The notes below the pieces were generated by a model. That model made no database searches. It was not told the DNA's origin and saw only the letters and a program-made list of their open reading frames with translations. From contig JAAZAW010000233.1 of the NCBI GenBank assembly GCA_012514125.1, positions 1 through 6,198 of the forward strand: 6,198 nucleotides of DNA. The letters run 5' to 3'. Source of the stretch: Phycisphaerae bacterium (GTDB taxonomy: Bacteria; Planctomycetota; Phycisphaerae; JAAYCJ01). The translations under genes and the position numbers were made by a program. Positions 1-4,975 of the stretch are shown here, one piece after another. Within the stretch, counting starts at the first letter, position 1. The number at the start of each line of letters is the position of its first letter.

Positions 1-1085
1 AGCAATTTGTCCGGAGAGGGGTGGAATGTCAGTGTAATGGATTTTTCTTCGGTGATATATCGGATGAGGTCCACAGCCTGAGCGAGTTCATCGTTAATAT
101 CGATTTCGGAAAACTCCACGGCGATCGATCCGGATTCGATTCGACTCAGGTTGAGCATATTGGCGATGAAACGATCGAGCCTGTCGGCTTCGGTTTGAAT
201 GATGCGATAAAATTCAAGTCGGCCCTGAGGCGTTTGCATATCGCCGTCGAGCAAGAGTTCGATATAGGCTTTGATGGAGCTTAACGGCGTTCGAAGCTCG
301 TGTGAGACTTCGTTTACGAAATCATTTTTCAACTGGGCCAATTCACGTTCCTGTGTCACATCGTGCAAAGTCATCGTCAAGGCCCATAATTCATTGACAT
401 TGATATAGACCGGCGAGATGGTCACGACAAAAATGCCTGGAGTTTCTCTACCGGGAACCTTGATTGGGCATTCGAGTCGGACAGGTTCTCGTGTTTTCCA
501 GGTCGTTATGTCAAGGAATTTCCGGATTGCGGGATTGGCAAAGATTTCGGTGGCTTGGCGATGTCGATTTTCGCTTAATTTGAATCCGAAAAGTTCCTCC
601 GCCTGTGAATTGACCAGAGAAAGTTCGCCGAAAGTGTTGATGACGACGACCGCGTCGGAAATATTACGGATGATCGCTTCGGTGTTTTGTTTTTCTGCGT
701 CCACGGCGCTTATGAGCAGGTTCAGTTCCTTGCGTTCCTGTTTGAGCTGATTGATCTTGTCTCGAAGGAGAATCAGGTATTGATTGAGAATTCCCGGCAT
801 GCCTTCGACCGTGTATTGCTGATCGACCATCACCAGGCCCACTTCGGCGCTTTGGCTCATTCGGCGGATTTGTTCTTTCATCTGATTGAGTGTATCGCGT
901 GTGCGAAGGTGCGTTAAGATTTCCAGCATGGCGCCTGATGCGCCTACCGCTCCAATCGCCGCCCAGATTTCAATCGGCAGTTTGGATGCGTTGTCGGCAC
1001 TTACAACGATTCCCCATACAGCCAGAAAGACAATAATGCCGTAGAGGATCAAAAAAATGGTATGTTTTTTGTCGGAAAATATCAT
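1..1085 (-). CDS. PAS-domain sensor histidine kinase, C-terminus missing (window edge)
   Basis: Open on the minus strand from ATG at 1085 to the window edge: 361 codons with no stop, so it is partial here. It should be an inner-membrane sensor kinase that autophosphorylates and passes phosphate to a response regulator (not in the window). Two hydrophobic helices lie at about residues 9-29 and 38-57, joined by a loop of only about 8 residues, so there is no real external sensor domain. A heptad-like charged helix follows (about 60-135), then a PAS-like domain (about 135-243, with DAVVVIN and a closing LHDVTQERELA), then HisKA (about 251-315). The H-box is SHELRTPLSS, with H262 the predicted phosphosite. 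The HATPase domain would begin just beyond the edge. The start is supported by GGAAG 8 nt upstream and an in-frame stop further up. It lies about 95 bp after the small membrane protein. The family call is firm; the signal sensed is unknown. Confidence 0.93.
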   Translation of the reverse strand, partial: MIFSDKKHTIFLILYGIIVFLAVWGIVVSADNASKLPIEIWAAIGAVGASGAMLEILTHLRTRDTLNQMKEQIRRMSQSAEVGLVMVDQQYTVEGMPGILNQYLILLRDKINQLKQERKELNLLISAVDAEKQNTEAIIRNISDAVVVINTFGELSLVNSQAEELFGFKLSENRHRQATEIFANPAIRKFLDITTWKTREPVRLECPIKVPGRETPGIFVVTISPVYINVNELWALTMTLHDVTQERELAQLKNDFVNEVSHELRTPLSSIKAYIELLLDGDMQTPQGRLEFYRIIQTEADRLDRFIANMLNLSRIESGSIAVEFSEIDINDELAQAVDLIRYITEEKSITLTFHPSPDKL

Positions 1086-1126
1086 ATTTACAGCTTCCAG
1101 CGATTTGCTTTCAGCCTTTGATCACA

Positions 1127-1156
1127 TTTAAATTGTAGGTTCAAACGACCTCTCAA
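1127..1156 (-). promoter_or_regulatory. weak candidate sigma70 promoter for the sensor kinase
   Basis: Read on the minus strand, TTGAGA (1156-1151) is followed after 18 nt by TTTAAA (1132-1127), and an overlapping TACAAT lies at 1137-1132. This would place transcription start about 35 nt before the kinase ATG. The -10 matches consensus at only four of six positions, so the kinase may instead be read through from the upstream genes. Confidence 0.22.
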
Positions 1157-1180
1157 GGCCGATGGGTGAGGGAACTGCGA

Positions 1181-1288
1181 TTAATGGCAAATCGTTGCCG
1201 CCATCCCTGCATCGGGTAACGTCGCATAGCCGGCGACAAAGAGAACGATTGCGATAATTACCGCTTCAACAAACCATAACGATTTCAT
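1181..1288 (-). CDS. 35-residue single-pass membrane protein, unknown function
   Basis: A short frame on the minus strand reads MKSLWFVEAVIIAIVLFVAG, then YATLPDAGMAATICH and TAA. It has one strongly hydrophobic helix (about residues 4-22), a basic residue at position 2, and a short tail with one Cys at 34. The case for translation is the ribosome site: GGAGGTGA lies at 1299-1292, 3 nt before the ATG (6 nt after GGAGG), an almost perfect match to the 16S anti-Shine-Dalgarno and stronger than any neighbour on this strand. The gene lies 248 bp after the ABC ATPase and about 95 bp before the sensor kinase, all in one direction. By analogy with other small membrane proteins next to kinases or transporters, it might modulate either; that is inference. 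I do not recognise a family. KdpF-like subunits are similar in size, but no Kdp genes are here. Confidence 0.6.
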   Translation of the reverse strand: MKSLWFVEAVIIAIVLFVAGYATLPDAGMAATICH

Positions 1289-1536
1289 AGGTCACCTCCA
1301 CAAATCACACTTATGCAGCCAGAATATTTCGTCCGCATTTAACACTGTTAGTATCGGCGCAAACGGAAGGGGGCTGAAGATCAGTTAAAGATAAAGAACC
1401 GCGAAAGTGCAACCGATCGCCATAAAACGTAAATTTACTCCTTGAGTCTGCCAAGGGGGCTTACTCAGCAAACAAAGTTTGCGTTTGATATGTCCGATAA
1501 TGTTGCGGTTTGGCAGATTGATGGCCGGGGCGGAGG
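1289..1536. other. intergenic region between the ABC ATPase and the small membrane protein
   Basis: I see no convincing gene in these 248 bases. A minus-strand frame runs from inside the ATPase gene to 1385, but its upstream half is a shadow of that gene and its only internal start (MAIGCTFAVLYL) has a GGAG placed 14 nt away. A 6-bp palindrome with a 3-nt loop lies at 1468-1482 (GCAAAC-AAA-GTTTGC) without a T-tract on either side, so it is not a standard terminator. TAACACTGTTA at 1340-1350 is a small dyad. No strong promoter is visible, so co-transcription of the small protein and kinase with the ABC genes remains possible. Confidence 0.6.
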
Positions 1537-2556
1537 TTATCGTCCGGGTGTTGGATCGATGTGCCAGCAGGCGGCGCGATGGCCTTGCCCATAATCGACC
1601 AGAGGCGGTTCCTCGTTGATACATTTTGGGTCGTTTTTACAACTTGGGCATCGCGGATGGAATCGACATCCGGAGGGAAAATTCGTCGGACTTGAGACCT
1701 GTCCGGGAATGGTGGTAAGCCGTGTGCGGTTTTTAGTCACGCCGAGCCTGGGAATCGCCTGGAACAATCCCTGAGTATAGGGATGCAGCGGATGGGCGAA
1801 CAAGGTCCGGACGTCGGCATATTCGACAATCTTACCGGCGTACATGACCGCGACTTCATGGGCGGTCTGCGCGACAACGCCCAGGTCGTGGGTGATCAGA
1901 AGTATGCTCATGCCGCTTTGTGTCTGGAGGTCATTAAGCAGCGCGAGAATCTGAGCTTGGATCGTGACATCCAAAGCCGTGGTCGGCTCGTCCGCAATGA
2001 GCATGTCCGGATTGGACGCCAACGCCATGGCGATCATGATTCGCTGACGCATTCCACCCGAAAGGTGGTGCGGATAAGTTTCAAGCCGGGCCTGAGGTTC
2101 GGGAATGCCGACTTTTTTCAGCAGCGCTATCGCTAACTGACGTCGATCCGGGCGAGAAAGCTTCTGGTGAAGTTTGATAGTTTCATCGATCTGATTGCCG
2201 ATCGTAAAGACCGGATTGAGCGCCGTCATCGGTTCCTGAAAAATCATCGAAATGCGATTGCCGCGAATTTTCCGCATCTGCGATTCGTGGAGTTCGAGCA
2301 GGTTCGTGCCGTCGAAACGAATCGAACCAGAGACGATTTTTCCCGTCGGCTCCGGAACGAGCTGGAGGATCGAAAGCGATGTGACGCTCTTGCCGCAACC
2401 GCTCTCACCGACGAGGGCGAGTGTTTTGCCCTTCGGCACCGCAAACGACACTCCGTCCACCGCCCGACCGACGCCTTCATCGGTAAAAAAATAGGTCTTA
2501 AGGTCAGTGACCTTCAGGAGTATGTTGTTATCGCTATCGGATCGTTTCGTCATCAT
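1537..2556 (-). CDS. oligopeptide/dipeptide/nickel-type ABC transporter ATP-binding protein (OppD/DppD-like)
   Basis: 339-residue cytoplasmic ATPase that would power uptake of peptides, nickel or similar solutes through an OppB/OppC-type channel. Every catalytic motif is intact: Walker A GESGCGKS (50-57), Q-loop Q107, signature LSGGM (165-169), Walker B MLIADE (185-190) and H-loop H223. After it comes the C-terminal extension typical of this subfamily, with HPLHPYTQGL (255-264) and GCRFHPRCP (296-304). Cysteines C297, C303, C306, C312 and C330 include those reported to bind a 4Fe-4S cluster in some OppD/DppD homologues. Length is normal. It overlaps the permease stop as ATGA (translational coupling). 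A second ATG at 2553 is better spaced from the AAGGG site, so the true protein may lack Met1. No OppF-type partner ATPase is visible, so it may form a homodimer or pair with a distant subunit. Substrate cannot be read from sequence. Confidence 0.95.
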   Translation of the reverse strand: MMTKRSDSDNNILLKVTDLKTYFFTDEGVGRAVDGVSFAVPKGKTLALVGESGCGKSVTSLSILQLVPEPTGKIVSGSIRFDGTNLLELHESQMRKIRGNRISMIFQEPMTALNPVFTIGNQIDETIKLHQKLSRPDRRQLAIALLKKVGIPEPQARLETYPHHLSGGMRQRIMIAMALASNPDMLIADEPTTALDVTIQAQILALLNDLQTQSGMSILLITHDLGVVAQTAHEVAVMYAGKIVEYADVRTLFAHPLHPYTQGLFQAIPRLGVTKNRTRLTTIPGQVSSPTNFPSGCRFHPRCPSCKNDPKCINEEPPLVDYGQGHRAACWHIDPTPGR

Positions 2557-3617
2557 CGGCCCTTGAGTTTAGGGTCCAGCGCATCACGCAGCGCGTCGCC
2601 CACGAGATTAAGTGCCAGCGAAATTAAAAAAATCGCCAGTGTCGCCGCCGCCATTTGCCACCACACGCCGCGCCCGAGTTCCATGCGGGCGTCGTCGATC
2701 ATCACTCCCCAGCTTGGCTCTTCCTTGGCTCCCAGGCCCAGGAAACTCAGGATTACTTCCGCATGAATAAAACTCACGAATCGCAGTGAAAAATCAATGA
2801 TGACCAGGTGGAAGACGTTCGGGACAATGTGTCGAAAAATGATATGCCTGTCGGACGCTCCGAATGCGCGAGCCGCCACAACGTAATCGCGATTTTTGTG
2901 TTTGAGCACTTCGCCGCGAATCAGCCGGCACAGGCCCACCCAGCTCGTCAGACCGATGGCCAGGTAAACCGCGGTGATACCGGTAAGAGGAATCGTTTTC
3001 CACATCAGCGAAAGACCCTGATTGTTCCACGCCGGGTAAGGCAGGTTCAGCACCTTGTCCTTGAGCACGAACGCAAAGGCGAGAATCAATAGAATATAAG
3101 GGATACTCTCTAGCGTGCTGTAAAGCCAGACGATCAGGTCGTCGATTTTTTTGCCGAAGTAACCTGCGATGGCGCCAAGCGGCAGGCCGATACCGATCGA
3201 GATCAGCGATGCGACGAACGCGACGGTAAGTGAAGTCTTGGCGGCATAAATTGTTTTACGCAGGACGGACTGTCCAAAAATGTCCGTGCCGAGTATCAAT
3301 GCCGGTTCGTTCCACGCCAATGAAACTGCCGTTGCGACCTTGCGAGGAAACGATGTCAATAATTGCAGCGTCGAATTCTCTGTGTCGGTGGATTGAAACG
3401 CTTTGACCCAGGACGGTGACTGATAGGACTTGCCGACAGTTTCTTCCCAGTTGCCGGCTAAAAGCCCCGACACGACCCCGATCGCCACGCCGATATAAAC
3501 GAGCACAACCACCAGCGAAACGACCGCCAGACGGTTTTTGCGGAATCGAAACCACACTTGGCTCCAAAACGATTTGGCGGGCTCAATATTCTCTTTTTTT
3601 TCTAAAGTCAATTCCAC
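2553..3617 (-). CDS. ABC transporter permease, OppC/DppC-like
   Basis: 354-residue inner-membrane permease of the BPD (binding-protein-dependent) transport class. Six helices can be placed at about 31-54, 129-154, 160-185, 211-232, 263-290 and 319-343. OppC hallmarks are LGTDIFGQSVL (109-119), the cytoplasmic coupling loop with the EAA-type motif (VAA at 247-249, G253, P266), SFLGLGAKEEPSWG (291-304), and the ending LRDALDPKLKGR. It is about 50 residues longer than E. coli OppC/DppC. The extra lies in the loop after helix 1 (about 55-108) and in an insertion between helices 3 and 4 (about 187-210). The start is GTG at 3617, because an in-frame TAA lies 18 nt upstream and no ATG is available; the ribosome site (GAAAG) is weak. 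It is the first gene of its unit, followed with overlap by the ATPase. Its usual partner permease OppB is absent nearby. Confidence 0.94.
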   Translation of the reverse strand: MELTLEKKENIEPAKSFWSQVWFRFRKNRLAVVSLVVVLVYIGVAIGVVSGLLAGNWEETVGKSYQSPSWVKAFQSTDTENSTLQLLTSFPRKVATAVSLAWNEPALILGTDIFGQSVLRKTIYAAKTSLTVAFVASLISIGIGLPLGAIAGYFGKKIDDLIVWLYSTLESIPYILLILAFAFVLKDKVLNLPYPAWNNQGLSLMWKTIPLTGITAVYLAIGLTSWVGLCRLIRGEVLKHKNRDYVVAARAFGASDRHIIFRHIVPNVFHLVIIDFSLRFVSFIHAEVILSFLGLGAKEEPSWGVMIDDARMELGRGVWWQMAAATLAIFLISLALNLVGDALRDALDPKLKGR

Positions 3618-3636
3618 GGAAAACTTTCTTTTTTAT

Positions 3637-3654
3637 AAGCAACAGAGTTTGCTT
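3637..3654 (-). promoter_or_regulatory. small hairpin in the permease 5' leader
   Basis: AAGCAA and TTGCTT pair perfectly around a 6-nt loop, 20 nt before the GTG start of the permease and inside its predicted leader. Stem energy is modest. It could influence translation from the weak ribosome site, or be chance. Confidence 0.3.
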
Positions 3655-3670
3655 CAAATCAATAAGTTTA

Positions 3671-3693
3671 TGCCTAATCATATCAGTTAGGCA
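3671..3693. promoter_or_regulatory. inverted repeat overlapping the permease promoter -10, likely operator
   Basis: TGCCTAA (3671-3677) and TTAGGCA (3687-3693) form a perfect 7-bp inverted repeat with a 9-bp centre. The predicted -10 box (3677-3682) lies inside it and the right arm falls in the promoter spacer, a classic geometry for a dimeric repressor blocking RNA polymerase. The regulator is unknown. No second copy of this dyad was noticed in the window. Confidence 0.45.
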
Positions 3694-3704
3694 ATGGCGT
3701 TCAA
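3677..3704 (-). promoter_or_regulatory. sigma70-type promoter for the permease-ATPase unit
   Basis: On the minus strand TTGAAC (3704-3699) is followed by a 16-bp spacer and TATGAT (3682-3677). Transcription would start near 3670, giving a leader of about 53 nt before the GTG. It lies downstream of the terminator of the preceding gene, so the ABC unit is probably independently controlled. Confidence 0.6.
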
Positions 3705-3876
3705 AGATTTTTCAGGGAAGAAAGGATCATCCGTGTCTGTTCGAATTTACCGGAAACACCGTCTTGTATATTTCTTTTTACAATAAAAAAGCTAAAATCG
3801 GCTTCCAGAGAAAAGTCGAAAGAATCTGTTTCCAACTTTCTGGAACCTATAAGTTTAATATCATGATTTATAAAAC

Positions 3877-3913
3877 AATAAAGCCGGTTGATTTTCTGTC
3901 AACCGGCTTTATT
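3877..3913 (-). terminator. intrinsic terminator of the secreted-protein gene
   Basis: A perfect 15-bp stem (AATAAAGCCGGTTGA pairing with TCAACCGGCTTTATT) encloses a 7-nt loop, with a GC core (GCCGGTTGA) and AT-rich ends. On the minus strand it is followed by a T-rich run (GTTTTATAAAT) and begins 24 bp after the stop codon at 3938. The A/T flanks would also allow it to work on the plus strand, but no plus-strand gene is present there. Confidence 0.9.
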
Positions 3914-3937
3914 TATGTTTCTTTGATCTCTGAATTT

Positions 3938-4387
3938 TTATCGTCGGATTTTCACTTTAACACGGCTACGGTCACGGTCTCGTCCTCGATCATGATGTCG
4001 GTCGTTTCCACGATGGATAATCACTCTTTTTTTCGTTTCACGGCGAGGAGCAATATAAACCGATGTATGGCGTCGCGGAGAAGCGACGATCACAGAGGTT
4101 CGCGGGCGATATCCACCCTCGTGAATCCGGGTCACGACCGGACTTTCACGAATGACGGTTCGCTCGATCACCGGATCGTATACAACGCGAGAACGCGTAG
4201 TGCCGATCGAAAACCAGTCTGTCCCGATGTATGAGGTTTCTTCAACCACTCTCGGTTCGTAAACCCGTTCGACAATGGGAGCAGGATAATAGCTGTCTTC
4301 GTAATAGCTTACCCAGCCATGACTTGTAGATTCGGCCAACAACGCAATGAACGCCACCAGAATCATTGTTTTCATCGTGTTCATCAT
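3938..4387 (-). CDS. small exported tyrosine/arginine-rich protein, unknown function
   Basis: 149-residue protein that I do not recognise. The N-terminus looks like a signal peptide: MMNTMK, a hydrophobic stretch ILVAFIALLA (about 9-18), and a polar region ending near residue 24. There is no lipobox Cys. The mature chain changes character along its length. Residues about 25-57 are Tyr- and Glu-rich (SYYEDSYY, VYEPRVVEE). Residues 66-115 alternate Val/Ile with Arg, Thr and Tyr, suggesting beta strands (RVVYDPVIERTVI, TSVIVASPRRHTSVYIAP). The tail is strongly basic and low-complexity (RGNDRHHDRGRDRDRSRV, ending VKVKIRR). Such a tail might bind anionic polymers such as cell wall, polysaccharide or nucleic acid; that is inference. 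The start has GGAG 5 nt before the first ATG (8 nt before the second). It has its own strong promoter and terminator, so it is a single-gene unit. Confidence 0.8.
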   Translation of the reverse strand: MMNTMKTMILVAFIALLAESTSHGWVSYYEDSYYPAPIVERVYEPRVVEETSYIGTDWFSIGTTRSRVVYDPVIERTVIRESPVVTRIHEGGYRPRTSVIVASPRRHTSVYIAPRRETKKRVIIHRGNDRHHDRGRDRDRSRVKVKIRR

Positions 4388-4431
4388 TTTATCTCCATCC
4401 CAAACAGAACCTTTTCTTCCTGTCGTAAGTT

Positions 4432-4460
4432 ATCATACCGAAATATTTGCCTTATGTCAA
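4432..4460 (-). promoter_or_regulatory. near-consensus sigma70 promoter of the secreted-protein gene
   Basis: On the minus strand a perfect -35 TTGACA (4460-4455) is followed by exactly 17 bp and TATGAT (4437-4432), five of six matches to the -10 consensus. Transcription would start near 4425, about 38 nt before the ATG. The quality suggests constitutive, fairly high expression; no obvious operator overlaps it. Confidence 0.85.
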
Positions 4461-4849
4461 CTAATTAATCGACATTCCGTCCACCGTCACTTTAGTGAAA
4501 CATTTATTCAAAACGATCAAATCAAAAAAACGTATTATCTATTTCCATGGACTTCGTGCACGGGGGCTATGTCACGATGTCCCGATTTTTGAAACTCTTT
4601 CTGTCTGAAAGAGTTTATTGGCAATAAAGTCTCGCGCATTCAATAAGGCATCCGGATTATACCAAAACACCTTAATTTGTGCACCAAGGGTAAAGTTTGG
4701 GTGTGGCTTTTACGGGTTTTTCCTGTGAAAAAAGTTGTACCGTTCGGGCAGGACGCAAAAATGAAGTCTCTTCCGTATTAATTAAATCGTTTGGCAAAAA
4801 AATTTTGATGAATAATAACTAATTCACTATTTTTTCTTGGTAACCCTTC
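4461..4849. other. gene-free stretch between divergent promoters
   Basis: I find no supported gene in these roughly 390 bases. The frames that cross it have no ribosome site or protein-like composition. The one distinct structure is the 10-bp hairpin at 4592-4616. The segment around 4700-4760 has short T-run/A-run pairing (TTTTTC-CTGT-GAAAAA) and a GGACGCAAA string, but no complete riboswitch fold. A small RNA gene here cannot be excluded; its length is unusual for a simple divergent promoter region. Confidence 0.5.
4592..4616. repeat. 10-bp perfect hairpin, unassigned
   Basis: AAACTCTTTC pairs perfectly with GAAAGAGTTT across a 5-nt loop (TGTCT). The stem is A/T-rich and lacks a clear T-tract on the plus side. 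On the minus side it is followed by CAAAAATCGGG, so it is not a standard terminator. It may be an operator dyad, part of a small RNA, or an insulating hairpin. Confidence 0.4.
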
Positions 4850-4878
4850 TTGACATATCTGGAAGAAAGAAGTACTAT
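4850..4878 (+). promoter_or_regulatory. sigma70 promoter of the GntR regulator
   Basis: TTGACA (4850-4855), a 17-bp spacer and TACTAT (4873-4878) give a perfect -35 and a four-of-six -10. Transcription would begin near 4885, leaving a leader of about 90 nt before the ATG at 4976. Its start region runs into the AACAGT repeats, which is where autoregulation would be expected. Confidence 0.75.
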
Positions 4879-4885
4879 GGTGGAA

Positions 4886-4953
4886 ACAGTGTAACAGTAG
4901 TTTGTTGTTAGCGGTTCACTAAGGTATGACGATATCAATAATGTTCTACTGTT
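4886..4953 (+). promoter_or_regulatory. repeats in the regulator's leader, possible operator
   Basis: Two tandem AACAGT units lie just downstream of the promoter (AACAGTGT near 4885-4892 and AACAGTAG at 4893-4900). The second has an 8-bp inverted partner, CTACTGTT, at 4946-4953, 45 bp away. This could be a looping operator for the GntR protein itself or a long-range hairpin in the leader RNA close to the ribosome site. Both readings are inference from position. Confidence 0.3.
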
Positions 4954-4975
4954 GCTCATTAGCTAAGGAATAACC

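Larger units (their letters stand above)
3618..3937. other. intergenic region upstream of the permease
   Basis: This 320-bp AT-rich stretch holds no credible gene on either strand and no recognisable remnant of an OppB or binding-protein gene. It contains the terminator of the secreted-protein gene (3877-3913), then about 170 bp of featureless sequence (3705-3876), then the promoter, inverted repeat and leader hairpin of the ABC unit (3637-3704). Confidence 0.7.

Noticed and set aside
418..917. Plus-strand frames opposite the sensor kinase
   Set aside because: The minus strand encodes an uninterrupted kinase with H-box; these are shadows.
1385..1624. Minus-strand 79-codon frame extending past the ATPase stop
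   Set aside because: Its first half overlaps the conserved ATPase C-terminus in another frame, the protein has no recognisable character, and its internal start has a poorly placed ribosome site.
2167..2766. 199-codon plus-strand frame opposite the ABC genes
   Set aside because: It is fully antisense to motif-bearing ATPase and permease sequence.
3416..4234. 272-codon plus-strand frame
   Set aside because: It runs opposite the permease, across an intergenic region containing a terminator, and opposite the secreted-protein gene; it has no ribosome site and no coherent protein pattern.
4730..4790. GGACGCAAA string recalling the core of a c-di-GMP-I (GEMM) riboswitch
   Set aside because: The required preceding GGNAAACC-hairpin and the following GCC/tetraloop-receptor element are absent, and no gene follows at riboswitch distance.
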